DNA of 64,000 nucleotides from Bacteroides sp. CAG:545 (GTDB lineage Bacteria > Bacteroidota > Bacteroidia > Bacteroidales > UBA932): NCBI GenBank assembly GCA_000432515.1, contig HF996027.1:49493-113492 (forward strand). The letters are read 5' to 3'. The position numbers and the translations under genes are program-made. The notes beneath the pieces were generated by a model that was not told where the DNA came from, did no database searches, and saw only the letters and a list, made by a program, of their open reading frames with translations. Positions 25,340-35,649 of the stretch are shown piece after piece. The first letter of the stretch is position 1. The number at the start of each line of letters is the position of its first letter.

Positions 25340-26647
25340 TTGGAAAAGCATCCGGAAATACAGTTCCTGCCCAAGGCGGAGATCAAGAAGTATCAGGAAC
25401 GGAGACTTCGTGAGGCGCTCGAGTATCTGTCGAGCCATTCTCCATTCTATAAAAAAATGTTTGCTGCGCACGAGATCAATCCGTTCACGATACAGACATT
25501 GGAGGATCTGCGCAATGTTCCGGTAACAACGAAGAAGGACCTGCAGCTTTACGGTCCGGATTTCATGTGTGTTACACCGGACAAAGTCATCGACTATGCC
25601 ACCACGTCAGGCACATTGGGCGATCCCGTGACCTTTACGGAAACTGAAGCTGATCTTCAGCATCTTGCTTATAATGAACAGCTTTCATTTCAGACGGCGG
25701 GCTGTACGGCAAATGACATAATGCAGGAGATGGTGACCATCGACAGGCGATTCATGGCCGGATTGGCATATTTCTTAGGGGCCAGGGACTTGGGCATGGG
25801 CGTAGTAAGGGTAGGCAACGGCATCCCGGAACTACAGTGGGACACCATCTCCAGAATACATCCGACAGTGGGCATGGCCGTGCCGTCATTCCTCGTGAAA
25901 CTTATTGCATTCGCGGAGGAACACGGCATCGACTACCGTAATTGCTCAATGAAAAAATGCGTCTGCATCGGCGAGGCGCTGCGCGATCCGAAGACATTTG
26001 AACTGAACACATTGGGACAGGTTATTCATTCGAAATGGCCTGAACTTCAGTTATATACCACTTATGCATCCACTGAGATGCAGCACTCGTTCACGGACTG
26101 CCAGTATTTCAATGGCGGCCATCTCCAGCCTGAACTGCTGATTGTTGAATTCCTCGATGACAATGACCTGCCGGTAGGACCGGGTGAGGCGGGCGAAGTG
26201 ACCATCACTACGCTTGGCGTGACCGGAATGCCGTTGCTCAGATTCAAGACCGGGGATATGGTATATCATTATGACGAGCCTTGCCGCTGCGGAAGAAACA
26301 CCGTGCGGGTAAGCTCTGTGGTCGGCCGCAAGAAGCAGATGATAAAATTCAAGGGCACCACGCTCTATCCGCCGGCATTGTTCGACATTCTCGACAATAT
26401 CCCGGAGGTGAAGAACTATGTCGTGGAAGTGGATACAAGCGAACTCGGTACTGATGACGTAGTGGTAAGAGTAGGGACATTGACCCCGTCCGACAGATTT
26501 GAAAAAGAAATAAAGGATATATTCAGGGCGAAGGTACGTGTGGCCCCGGGCGTGGTTTTCGATACTCCGGAAAACGTGGCGAAAATCATTTTCCCGCCGA
26601 TGAGCCGCAAGCCCGTAAAATTCATTGACAAAAGAGAAAACAAATAA
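25340..26647 (+). CDS. Phenylacetate-CoA ligase-like enzyme
   Basis: A 435-residue adenylate-forming ligase of the PaaK type, which couples an aromatic acid (in the classical enzyme phenylacetate) to CoA with ATP. Motifs: 'YATTSGTLGDPVTFT' (phosphate-binding loop, near residue 88), 'TTYASTEMQHSFTDC', 'RFKTGDMV' and the zinc-binding-like 'CRCGRNTVRVSSVVGR', then 'KGTTLYPPALFDIL'. The frame can only start at TTG 25340, since TGA lies two codons upstream and no ATG precedes the conserved 'KAEIKKYQERRLREALEYL'. In Bacteroidetes such genes are usual and their physiological acid is uncertain. The next gene starts 6 bp later. Confidence 0.85.
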   Translation: MEKHPEIQFLPKAEIKKYQERRLREALEYLSSHSPFYKKMFAAHEINPFTIQTLEDLRNVPVTTKKDLQLYGPDFMCVTPDKVIDYATTSGTLGDPVTFTETEADLQHLAYNEQLSFQTAGCTANDIMQEMVTIDRRFMAGLAYFLGARDLGMGVVRVGNGIPELQWDTISRIHPTVGMAVPSFLVKLIAFAEEHGIDYRNCSMKKCVCIGEALRDPKTFELNTLGQVIHSKWPELQLYTTYASTEMQHSFTDCQYFNGGHLQPELLIVEFLDDNDLPVGPGEAGEVTITTLGVTGMPLLRFKTGDMVYHYDEPCRCGRNTVRVSSVVGRKKQMIKFKGTTLYPPALFDILDNIPEVKNYVVEVDTSELGTDDVVVRVGTLTPSDRFEKEIKDIFRAKVRVAPGVVFDTPENVAKIIFPPMSRKPVKFIDKRENK

Positions 26648-26653
26648 AAGTTT

Positions 26654-27346
26654 ATGAGAAAGATTCTATTTGCAGCAGTTGCTTTGTTTGCAGGCAGTTT
26701 TATGTCTATGGCGCAGGAAGTCAAGACTTTGGACGATTATAGTGAAGTCAGGTTCTACGGAATCGATTTCGCGCCGGTGAAAGTGGTCGCGGCCAATGAA
26801 ACAGAGAGCGAGTTTATCGATGCTTTCGGTAAAATCAACAATCTGTTCCTTACTGAGCCGGACAAGTACATCCTCGCGCTTGAGGACAGGCTGAAAAAGA
26901 AGATTGTCTATGTGGACATTGACAACGTCATCAACCAGATCGGTGCTATCGACGAAAGCGAACTCAAGGTAAATCACACGCCTAAGCCATTGACAGAACA
27001 GGATGCCGAATTCGAACTTCAGGACTTGGACATCAAGCCGGCAGAAGGACTCGGACTTGTCGTTCTCGCAGGTGAGCTGAACAAGGGAACTGACTATGGC
27101 ACATTCTATTATGTGTTCTTCGACAATGATACGATGAAGGTGCTCGACGTGTGGCCGTTCAAGGGCAAGTCAGGCGGAATCGGCCTGTGCAACTACTGGG
27201 CCCGCGCATATTACCGCACCATCGCCGAAATCAACCCTACCAAATTCTATCAGTCCAAGAAGAAGATCAAGGCAGGAGTGACCAACGGTGTCAATACCGT
27301 AAAAGAAAAGATTGCCGGCGATTCTGACGAGAAGAAACAGCAGTAA
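26654..27346 (+). CDS. Small exported protein of unknown function
   Basis: A 230-residue protein with a clear signal peptide (RKILFAAVALFAGSFMSMAQ, cleaved before EVKTLDDY). No known domain was recognised. The sequence is mixed alpha/beta, with 'YGIDFAPVKVVAANETESEFIDAFGKIN' and 'FYYVFFDNDTMKVLDVWPF', and it ends in a Lys/Glu-rich tail. It lies 6 bp after the PaaK-like gene and 64 bp before glutamate synthase, so it is likely co-transcribed with the former. Confidence 0.7.
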   Translation: MRKILFAAVALFAGSFMSMAQEVKTLDDYSEVRFYGIDFAPVKVVAANETESEFIDAFGKINNLFLTEPDKYILALEDRLKKKIVYVDIDNVINQIGAIDESELKVNHTPKPLTEQDAEFELQDLDIKPAEGLGLVVLAGELNKGTDYGTFYYVFFDNDTMKVLDVWPFKGKSGGIGLCNYWARAYYRTIAEINPTKFYQSKKKIKAGVTNGVNTVKEKIAGDSDEKKQQ

Positions 27347-27410
27347 CAGCGGTACGACAGAAATAATCCGAGGGGCGGGCAAGTGAGGTAACTAAAGACA
27401 TAGGAAACAG

Positions 27411-30400
27411 ATGAAAAACGAACTTGAAAAAGGCTTGTATTCTCCTGAATATGAGAAAGATGCTTGTGGCGTCGGACTTGTTGTGAACATAAACGGCAGC
27501 AAGTATCACGACATTATCGAGAAGGGCCTGGCCGTACTCGAAAATATGGCCCATAGAGGGGCGGAAGGAGCTGATTCCAAGACGGGAGACGGTGCCGGCA
27601 TCATGGTCCAGATACCGCATGAGTTCATTCTGCTCAACGGTATCCCTGTTCCGGAAAAAGGACGTTACGGCGTAGGAATGATATTCCTGCCGAAAGAGCC
27701 GCGGGACAATGCCCGTTTCACAGAAATCATCAACGAATGTGTCGAGGCGAACAACCTGGAGGTCATGCACAGCAGGGAAGTCCCTGTGGACAGTTCCATC
27801 TTGGGAAAGGATGCGCTTGCCACCGAGCCGGAAATCAGGCAGATCTTCATAACCGGCTGCGACGACCCCAAAGTATTGGAGGACAAACTCTATCTGGTAA
27901 GGAAGGGAATAGAGAGGAAAGTCCTTTCATCTTCCATCACAGACAAGGCAGCCTGCTACGTGGTCAGCCTGTCCACCAGGACATTGGTCTATAAGGGAAT
28001 GCTCTCGACAATGCAGCTGAGGCATTATTTCCCGGATTTGACCAACCCTTATTTCACAAGCGCCATCGCCATGGTCCATTCCCGTTTTTCGACCAATACA
28101 TTTCCGACGTGGAGTCTGGCGCAGCCGTTCCGGTACATTGCCCATAACGGGGAGATAAATACTATCCGCGGTAACAGGCTCTGGATAAAGACCCGTGAAT
28201 CAGTTCTCAAGGCGCCGAATCTGGGCAGCATTAGCGAAAATATCAGCCCGATAATCCAGCCTGGAATGAGCGACAGTGCATCATTTGACAATGTTCTCGA
28301 ATTCTTTACCCGTGCCGGCATGGAAATCCCGCATGCACTGTCAATGCTGATACCTGAAAGCTACCGCGAAGGCAATCCGCTCCGTCAAGACCTTAAGAAC
28401 TTCTACGAATACCACTCCATATTCATGGAGCCGTGGGACGGCCCTGCCACTATCCTTTTCTCGGACGGGCGTTATGCCGGAGGAATGCTGGACCGCAACG
28501 GACTGAGACCTTGCAGGTATTTCATCACCAAGAACGGATTGCTTGTAATGGCTTCTGAAACAGGAGTTTGTGATATCACTCCGTCGGCGGTTGCGTCCAA
28601 GGGCAGACTCTATCCGGGAAAGATTCTGATGGTGGATACCAAGAAGGGAAAGATCATTGACAATGACACCATCAAGGATGCATTGGCATCAGAGCATCCT
28701 TACGGCGACTGGCTTCATGCAGGCCGTATAATCCTGAAGAACATAAAGAGCGGAAGAAAAGTCGAGCAGAGCGTCACGGAATATTCCAAGAAACTCCACG
28801 CTTTCGGCTATGGGAAAGAAGACATTGACAGAATCATGGTGCCGATGGCGGTAAAAAGCGCCGAGCCGATTTATGCGATGGGTGACGACACCCCGCTGGC
28901 GGTGCTTTCTGACAAGCCGCAGCGTTTCTTCAATTATTTCCGGCAGAAATTCGCCCAGGTCACCAACCCTCCGATCGACCCTATCAGAGAATCGGCAGTG
29001 ATGTCGCTCTCGAGTTATATAGGAGCCGTGAAGGGCAATATCCTGAGTCCGTCTCCTGAACTGTGCAAAGTGGTGAAACTTACATCCCCGATTCTGACCA
29101 ACGGGGAAATGGAAACGCTCAGGAACCTGAGATACAAGGGCTTCAAGACCATTACTCTGCCGATGCTTTTCGAAGTGTCAGGCGGAACGCAGGCACTGGA
29201 GGCCGCCCTCTCCAAGCTCTGCAAAGATGCTGCAAAAGCTGTGGATGCCGGGTATAATTATCTGATTATCAGTGATAAGGCAGTGGATGCGGAGCATGCT
29301 CCTATACCGTCACTCCTGGCATTGTCAGCGGTGCATCATCACCTCATACATTGCAGGAAGAGAGGGCAGACCGCGATTATCGTGGAGTCCGGCGAGGTTT
29401 GCGAAGTGATGCATGTCGCCCTGCTCGTGGGCTACGGAGCCAGCGGCGTGAATCCGTATATGGCATTCTCCATCCTCGACAAACTCGTGTCTGACAATGC
29501 GGTACAGCTCGACTATCCGTCAGCTGAGGAGCATTATATCACGGCCATAAACAAGGGAATGCTTAAAATCCTGTCCAAGATGGGCATCTCCACGATAAGA
29601 AGCTACCGTGGCGCGGCACTTTTCGAGTCACTCGGCGTAAGTTCATCATTGCTCGAGAAATACATGGGCGGAGGCATCTCCCAGATAGAAGGCATTACCA
29701 TCGATGACATTGCCCGGGATGTGACTAGGGCACATAGCGAGGCGTTCTCAATGAAGGAGGAACAGACTTTGGTGGAGACCGCCACTGACCATCTGGAGGA
29801 CTTCGGAAACTATGCGTGGAGGAAAGACGGAGAAAGGCATTGCTGGGAACCTTCACGGGTGAAACTGCTGCAGACCGCAGTGCGAAATGATGATTACGAG
29901 TCGTTCAGACAGTTCTGTGTAGCAGAAGAGAACCATGACCATCCGATGAACCTGCGCGACCTTATGGAAATCGAAAGTGACAGACAGCCGATTCCGATAG
30001 ATGAAGTCGAGCCGGAGGAGTCCATAATGAAAAGGTTCGTGGCTGAAGCGATTTCGTTCGGTGCCATCAGCAAGGAGGCCCACGAGGCTATCGCATTGGC
30101 AATGAACAGCTTCGGGGCAATGAGCAATACCGGTGAGGGTGGTGAAGACCCGCAGCGCAACAGGATACGTCCGGACGGAACGAGCACAAGAAGTGCGGTG
30201 AAACAGGTCGCTTCAGGACGTTTCGGAGTGGATACATATTATCTTGTCAATGCAGATGAAATCCAGATCAAGGTGGCCCAGGGCGCAAAACCTGGAGAAG
30301 GCGGGCAGTTGCCTGGCTTCAAGGTGGATGAACTCATAGCACGGACACGCCACTCCATACCTGGAATCACATTGATATCGCCTCCTCCTCATCATGACAT

Positions 30401-31895
30401 CTACTCGATTGAGGACCTCGCGCAGCTGATCTTTGACCTCAAGAATGTCAATTCCCATGCCCGGATCAGTGTAAAACTCGTCTCTGAGGCTGGTGTGGGC
30501 ACGATTGCCGCCGGCGTCGCAAAGGCCAAAGCTGATGTGATACTGATAAGCGGAGCGGACGGCGGAACCGGTGCAAGTCCGGCAAGCAGCGTCAAGCATG
30601 CTGGCAGCCCTGCGGAGACCGGCCTTGCCCAGATACAACAGACATTGGTCATGAATGACCTCAGAGGCAAAGTCCGCCTGCAGGTGGATGGCGGCCTGAG
30701 ATGCTCGCGTGACGTGATGTTCATGGCCCTTTTGGGTGCAGAAGAATACGGATTCGGTACGGCCGTGATGGTGGCGGAAGGATGTATGGTATGCCGCAAC
30801 TGCAACAAGAACACCTGCCCAGTCGGAATCGCCACGCAGAATCCTGAACTGCGCAAGCGCTTCAAGGGCAAGCCGGAACAGATCGTGACATATTTCCGTT
30901 TCCTCGCCCGCAGCGTCCGTGAAAGACTCGCGGATATGGGTTACAAGTCAATGCAGGAGGTGATCGGTCGGGCTGACCTTCTCAAGAAACGCTCGTATCC
31001 TGAAGGGTCCAAGGCCAATGAAATCTCACTCGACCGTGTCCTCTACATCCCTGAAAGCTGTAAGGACAATGCCAGGGTATTCACCACGCCTCAGGAGCAC
31101 AAGCTCGAAGGCGTGAAGGATATGGAACTGATGCAGGTACTCAAACCAGCAGTCACTTCCGGCTACAAACTCAGCATAGGAGTCCCTGTCCGCAATACCG
31201 ACAGAAGTGTCGGGGCAATGCTGAGCGGCGAAATCACCAGACTCTATGGCCAGGAAGGATTGCCGGACGGCACCATCAATGTAGAGTTTACCGGTTCTGC
31301 AGGCCAAAGCTTCGGCGCGTTCCTGTGCAAGGGCTTGACTTTCAAACTTGTAGGTGATGCCAATGATTATGTGGCCAAGGGCCTTTCCGGAGGTAGGATA
31401 ATACTGACTCCATCGCCGGAAACGGATTTCAAGGCCGAGGACAATATCATTGCCGGCAATACTATCGCCTACGGTGCCACATCCGGAGAACTCTATATAA
31501 ATGGTGCGGTAGGCGAGCGCTTCTGCGTGAGGAACAGCGGAATCACGGCAGTCGTGGAAGGCGTGGGTGACCACGGGTGCGAATATATGACTGGCGGACG
31601 GGTGGTTGTGCTCGGCAAGACGGGAAGAAATTTCGCGGCAGGAATGAGCGGAGGCATCGCATACGTCTGGGATCCGGACGGCTCCTTCGACTATTACTGC
31701 AATATGGATATGATAGAGCTTACGCTTCTGGAAGATGACGCAGACCGTGAGGAACTCCGTTCGCTGATTGCCGCGCATCTGAAGTACACCGGAAGCACAC
31801 TTGCTTCTATGATATTGGATGACTGGGACTTGTATGCACGTCAGTTCCTCAAGGTGACTCCTGTGGAATACAAGAAGATACTCTCCCCGATGTAG
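27411..31895 (+). CDS. gltB: Glutamate synthase, large subunit
   Basis: Makes two glutamates from glutamine and 2-oxoglutarate. In 1494 residues the order of domains is standard: N-terminal class-II glutamine amidotransferase with the nucleophile exposed after removal of an 18-residue propeptide ('YEKDACGVGLV', Cys19) and 'MAHRGAEGADSKTGDGAG'; central domain; FMN-binding synthase domain ('PGEGGQLPGFKV', 'ISGADGGTGASPASS'); 3Fe-4S cysteines in 'CMVCRNCNKNTCPVG'; and the C-terminal GXGXG beta-helix ('GLSGGRIILTPS', 'YMTGGRVVVLG'). The small subunit GltD does not follow; a GltD-like oxidoreductase is encoded 7.5 kb away on the other strand. Confidence 0.96.
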   Translation: MKNELEKGLYSPEYEKDACGVGLVVNINGSKYHDIIEKGLAVLENMAHRGAEGADSKTGDGAGIMVQIPHEFILLNGIPVPEKGRYGVGMIFLPKEPRDNARFTEIINECVEANNLEVMHSREVPVDSSILGKDALATEPEIRQIFITGCDDPKVLEDKLYLVRKGIERKVLSSSITDKAACYVVSLSTRTLVYKGMLSTMQLRHYFPDLTNPYFTSAIAMVHSRFSTNTFPTWSLAQPFRYIAHNGEINTIRGNRLWIKTRESVLKAPNLGSISENISPIIQPGMSDSASFDNVLEFFTRAGMEIPHALSMLIPESYREGNPLRQDLKNFYEYHSIFMEPWDGPATILFSDGRYAGGMLDRNGLRPCRYFITKNGLLVMASETGVCDITPSAVASKGRLYPGKILMVDTKKGKIIDNDTIKDALASEHPYGDWLHAGRIILKNIKSGRKVEQSVTEYSKKLHAFGYGKEDIDRIMVPMAVKSAEPIYAMGDDTPLAVLSDKPQRFFNYFRQKFAQVTNPPIDPIRESAVMSLSSYIGAVKGNILSPSPELCKVVKLTSPILTNGEMETLRNLRYKGFKTITLPMLFEVSGGTQALEAALSKLCKDAAKAVDAGYNYLIISDKAVDAEHAPIPSLLALSAVHHHLIHCRKRGQTAIIVESGEVCEVMHVALLVGYGASGVNPYMAFSILDKLVSDNAVQLDYPSAEEHYITAINKGMLKILSKMGISTIRSYRGAALFESLGVSSSLLEKYMGGGISQIEGITIDDIARDVTRAHSEAFSMKEEQTLVETATDHLEDFGNYAWRKDGERHCWEPSRVKLLQTAVRNDDYESFRQFCVAEENHDHPMNLRDLMEIESDRQPIPIDEVEPEESIMKRFVAEAISFGAISKEAHEAIALAMNSFGAMSNTGEGGEDPQRNRIRPDGTSTRSAVKQVASGRFGVDTYYLVNADEIQIKVAQGAKPGEGGQLPGFKVDELIARTRHSIPGITLISPPPHHDIYSIEDLAQLIFDLKNVNSHARISVKLVSEAGVGTIAAGVAKAKADVILISGADGGTGASPASSVKHAGSPAETGLAQIQQTLVMNDLRGKVRLQVDGGLRCSRDVMFMALLGAEEYGFGTAVMVAEGCMVCRNCNKNTCPVGIATQNPELRKRFKGKPEQIVTYFRFLARSVRERLADMGYKSMQEVIGRADLLKKRSYPEGSKANEISLDRVLYIPESCKDNARVFTTPQEHKLEGVKDMELMQVLKPAVTSGYKLSIGVPVRNTDRSVGAMLSGEITRLYGQEGLPDGTINVEFTGSAGQSFGAFLCKGLTFKLVGDANDYVAKGLSGGRIILTPSPETDFKAEDNIIAGNTIAYGATSGELYINGAVGERFCVRNSGITAVVEGVGDHGCEYMTGGRVVVLGKTGRNFAAGMSGGIAYVWDPDGSFDYYCNMDMIELTLLEDDADREELRSLIAAHLKYTGSTLASMILDDWDLYARQFLKVTPVEYKKILSPM

Positions 31896-31987
31896 GCTGC
31901 AAAGGGAAATTAAACAATTTCTTAACATTTGCGAAACTGCTGTATAACACTATAAATCCATCTTTGCACCGTATAAAAAGGTAAAGT

Positions 31988-34228
31988 ATGGAAACAATTT
32001 ATTTCGGGTTTGTGGTGTTTTTGTTCGTGCTCGCGATTTTCGACCTCATGGTCGGCGTGAGCAACGACGCTGTCAATTTCCTCCAGTCTGCCATCGGCGC
32101 CAAGGTGGCCAAGTTCAAGACAATTCTTACAATCGCCGCAATAGGCATTTTTGCAGGTGCGGCCATGAGCAACGGTATGATGGAAGTCGCCCGAAACGGT
32201 GTCTTCCATCCTTCGTTTTTCTCCTTCCAGGACGTGATGTTCATTTTTCTGGCAGTGATGGCCTCGGACATTGTCCTGTTGGACATTTTCAATACATTGG
32301 GCATGCCGACTTCCACGACTGTCTCAATGGTGTTTGAACTCCTCGGAGGAACATTTGCGCTGGCATTGATGAAAGTGGCGGGTGATCCTTCGCTTCACGT
32401 GGCTGACCTGATGAATACCAGCAAGGCCCTCACGATGATCATGGCGATTTTCGTCTCCGTGGCCATCGCGTTCGTGGTCGGAGCCTTCGTCCAGTACATT
32501 TCGCGGACACTCTTCACCTTCGTTTACAGGAACAACTCCCTTAAATGGAAAATCGGCATCTTCGGTGGCCTGGCATTCACCGCCATCATCTATTTCATGC
32601 TGATCAAAGGACTTGGGAACGTATCGTTCATAAGCGATGCTGCACACGAGTGGATAAACACCCATTCGTGGACCATCTGCGGAATCTGCTTCGTCGTCAC
32701 AGCCGTCCTCTCCCAGGTGCTCTTTGCATTGAAAGTCAATGTCTTCAAGATACTTGTCCTCACCGGAACATTCGCATTGGCGATGGCTTTCGCGGGCAAT
32801 GACCTTGTGAACTTCATAGGCGTTCCGCTGGCCGGCTACTCCTCTTTCCAGGATTATTCGGCCAATGCAGGTTGTGACGCGGCAGGCTACATGATGGATT
32901 CCCTGAACGGTCCTGCCCATACGCCTGTCCTCTTCCTGATTGCAGCCGGACTGATCATGGTGATTTCCCTCGCCACTTCCAAGAAGGCTTTCAATGTGGT
33001 AAAAACCTCCGTGGACCTTGCCCGTCAAGATGCCGGAGACGAGATGTTCGGCTCTTCGAAGATGGCCAGAGTCCTGGTGCGCTTCAGTACCAATACGGCC
33101 TCTGCATTGTCAGAACTGGTTCCGAACGGTGTGAAAAGATGGTTCGCCAAGAGGTTTGACAATGAAAATGTCGTCCTTCCTCAGGGTGCGGCCTTTGACG
33201 AAATCAGGGCGACGGTGAACCTTGTGGTATCCAGTCTGCTCATCGCTCTCGGAACATCATTGACCCTTCCGCTTTCCACGACTTATGTGACCTTCATGGT
33301 GGCGATGGGTTCTTCACTTGCCGACAAGGCTTGGGGACGGGAGAGCGCCGTGTTCCGTATTACAGGTGTGATTTCAGTCATCGGCGGTTGGTTCATCACA
33401 GCCGGAGCAGCATTTATCCTCTGCTTCTTAGTGGCATTGGCCATGTCGCTCGGCGGTCTGACCATGGCGTCCATCCTCATTGCCCTGTCGATTGTCCTCC
33501 TTGTACGCAGCAACATCAAATACAAGAAAAAGCAGGCTGAGGAGAAGGGCGATGTCATTTTCAATCAGATGATTACCTCAGAGGACAATGCCGAGACTCT
33601 CCGTCTTCTTACCCAGCATATACGTCAGGGCCAGAGCCGGTTCCTCGATTTTGTCAATGTTAATTATCTCAATGTTACAGAGGGCTTCATCTCCGAGGAC
33701 CTGAGCCGACTCCAGAAAGCCGAATCCGCCATGAGGAAGGAAAGACAGGAACTGAAACAACGCAGGCGCAAGGAAATGCTGGGCCTGCGCCGGATAGATC
33801 CTGGTGTGGCGATTGAGAAGAGCACCTGGTTCCACCTGGGCGTGAACAGCTGCGAGGATATGCTTTACAGTTTGCGACGTATCTGTGACCCGTGCGAAGA
33901 ACATATCGACAACAGTTTCGTGCCGCTGGAAAAGGACCGTATCAAGGAATTCCTTCCGCTCCGGGATACATTGCTCTACCTGCTCAAAAGGGCAGTCGTG
34001 GTAATCTCCACAGAGAATTATACTGACTCTGACAAGCTCCGCGAGCAATGTGAAGAGTTCAAAAGCTGTCTGTCATCTACCAGGCAGGGCCAGATAGAGC
34101 GGATGCAGACATCCAAGGAAAACATCACTGTCTCCTATGTCTATCTGAATCTGCTTCAGGAAACACACGAAATCGCAAGCTCTCTGCAGCATCTTCTGCG
34201 TGCCTCCAAGCATTTCGCCAAGGAATAA
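31988..34228 (+). CDS. PiT-family inorganic phosphate transporter with C-terminal helical domain
   Basis: A 746-residue inner-membrane symporter. Residues 1-520 hold two PiT repeats, each with the signature 'GVSNDAVNFLQSAIGAKVA' or the matching 'STTVSMVFELLGG' and 'PLSTTYVTFMVAMGSSLADKAWG' segments, among about 11-12 membrane helices. From about 530 on the protein is charged and helical ('MITSEDNAETLRLLTQHIRQGQSR', 'ERQELKQRRRKEMLGL'), likely a PhoU-like cytoplasmic regulatory domain typical of Bacteroidetes PiT proteins. It converges on a PhoR-like kinase gene with a 17-bp gap. Phosphate as the ion is family knowledge, not shown here. Confidence 0.9.
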   Translation: METIYFGFVVFLFVLAIFDLMVGVSNDAVNFLQSAIGAKVAKFKTILTIAAIGIFAGAAMSNGMMEVARNGVFHPSFFSFQDVMFIFLAVMASDIVLLDIFNTLGMPTSTTVSMVFELLGGTFALALMKVAGDPSLHVADLMNTSKALTMIMAIFVSVAIAFVVGAFVQYISRTLFTFVYRNNSLKWKIGIFGGLAFTAIIYFMLIKGLGNVSFISDAAHEWINTHSWTICGICFVVTAVLSQVLFALKVNVFKILVLTGTFALAMAFAGNDLVNFIGVPLAGYSSFQDYSANAGCDAAGYMMDSLNGPAHTPVLFLIAAGLIMVISLATSKKAFNVVKTSVDLARQDAGDEMFGSSKMARVLVRFSTNTASALSELVPNGVKRWFAKRFDNENVVLPQGAAFDEIRATVNLVVSSLLIALGTSLTLPLSTTYVTFMVAMGSSLADKAWGRESAVFRITGVISVIGGWFITAGAAFILCFLVALAMSLGGLTMASILIALSIVLLVRSNIKYKKKQAEEKGDVIFNQMITSEDNAETLRLLTQHIRQGQSRFLDFVNVNYLNVTEGFISEDLSRLQKAESAMRKERQELKQRRRKEMLGLRRIDPGVAIEKSTWFHLGVNSCEDMLYSLRRICDPCEEHIDNSFVPLEKDRIKEFLPLRDTLLYLLKRAVVVISTENYTDSDKLREQCEEFKSCLSSTRQGQIERMQTSKENITVSYVYLNLLQETHEIASSLQHLLRASKHFAKE

Positions 34229-34245
34229 TCTGTGAATCGGCGGAC

Positions 34246-35649
34246 TTACTTGTTCAGTGAAAAGTGGAAGTCGAGTCCGCCGGTATGGGCAATCTGGACA
34301 TTTATTGTGCCCCCGTGCAGCAGAACTGCATTCTTGACGATGGCAAGTCCGAGACCGGTGCCGCCCAATTTCCTCGAGCGCCCTTTGTCCACGCGGTAGA
34401 ACCTCTCGAACAGATGCGTAAGATGCTCAGGTGGAACACCTGCCCCATTGTCAGAAAAACTGAACCAGAGCTTGTCCTTTTCCTCCTTGAGACATTGGAC
34501 TGTGATGGTGGTGCCTTCACCGGCGTATGCGATGGCATTGTCCGTCAGATTTCTGAAAATCGAATAGATAAGCTGCTGGCTTCCGTGGACTGTCGTACCC
34601 GGCGCAATCAGGATGAGGAATTTCATCTTTTTCGCTTCCATGTCAAGCTCAGTGGCTTTCCTGATGTTCTGGAGCATCGCTTCCACGTCTATTTCCTCAG
34701 TGGAGAATGAGGTGAAGGCTTCGTCAATCTTGGAAAGCAGCGTGATGTCGGAAATCAGATTGCCGAGCCTTTCACTCTGCGCGTGGCATCTTTCCAGGAA
34801 ATCGTTTCTTGTCGTCTCATCGAGGTCAGGATTGTCAATGATGGTTTCCAGATAGCCCTGAATGCTGCTGACAGGCGTTTTCAGTTCATGGGCAATGTTC
34901 TGTGTCAGCTGTCGTTTGAGTCTGGTCTTGTCATCCTCGCTGTTCTGGAGCTTGGCATACAGGTGTACGATGTTCCGGGAAATCTCTCCGAGCTCGTCGT
35001 TGGAGAAAGTTATGTCCGCATTCCGGATGTCCTGATTCTTCTCCGCCATGTCCGCGAACTCCCTCAGGTGGCTGATGTTGAGCTGCAGTTTGTACAGATA
35101 CACGTAGAAGATGAACAGAAGGCTGAGAGACAGGGCAAGCGCAAGGAAAAAATAGTTCCTGTCGGAAGCCAGCATCAGTCCCATCGACACGTCATAGATG
35201 TGTGCAGTCCTGATTATCAGACCGTTGTCCTTGAATAGTGTGGCGGAATAGAACCATTGTCCGCCCAATGTCCTTGACTCCCTCTGCAGGGCATAGCCGC
35301 TTCCGTTCTTGAGCGCGTCACTTATCTCATCCCTGTCCAGATGGTTTTCCAGTTCAGAGCCGCCTTCTGTCCCGCTGTCGTACCTGACATTTCCGTCAAT
35401 GTCCATGATCGTCACGCGGATGTTCTCTTTTTTCAGACGGCTTATATAGTTCCGGAAAATGGTGGAATCCGTCTCGAGAAAGTCGTGGATGTCATTGTTG
35501 CAGTCCTGCAGCCTCGTGTTCAGGCTCTCGATCCGATAATTCTTCTCCCTCTGGTACTGGAAGTAGATGAAGCACAATGCGAATGACAGGAACAATATCG
35601 ATACTGTCAGGAACAGTTTCGAGGCAAGGGAGGAGAACCTGTGTTTCAT
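34246..35649 (-). CDS. Sensor histidine kinase (PhoR-like)
   Basis: A 467-residue membrane kinase. A first membrane helix lies at about 11-31 ('LFLTVSILFLSFALCFIYF'), then an extracytoplasmic sensor region of about 130 residues, and a second helix at 166-187. A HAMP-like segment precedes the H-box 'NIAHELKTPVSSIQGYLE' (His254). The ATP-binding domain carries 'NLTDNAIAYA' (N box), 'FSDNGAGVPP' (G1), 'LFERFYRVDKGRS' (F) and 'GGTGLGLAIVKNA' (G2). The start overlaps the stop of the response regulator (ATGA), so both are made together. Proximity to the convergent phosphate transporter hints at phosphate sensing, which is inference. Confidence 0.92.
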   Translation of the reverse strand: MKHRFSSLASKLFLTVSILFLSFALCFIYFQYQREKNYRIESLNTRLQDCNNDIHDFLETDSTIFRNYISRLKKENIRVTIMDIDGNVRYDSGTEGGSELENHLDRDEISDALKNGSGYALQRESRTLGGQWFYSATLFKDNGLIIRTAHIYDVSMGLMLASDRNYFFLALALSLSLLFIFYVYLYKLQLNISHLREFADMAEKNQDIRNADITFSNDELGEISRNIVHLYAKLQNSEDDKTRLKRQLTQNIAHELKTPVSSIQGYLETIIDNPDLDETTRNDFLERCHAQSERLGNLISDITLLSKIDEAFTSFSTEEIDVEAMLQNIRKATELDMEAKKMKFLILIAPGTTVHGSQQLIYSIFRNLTDNAIAYAGEGTTITVQCLKEEKDKLWFSFSDNGAGVPPEHLTHLFERFYRVDKGRSRKLGGTGLGLAIVKNAVLLHGGTINVQIAHTGGLDFHFSLNK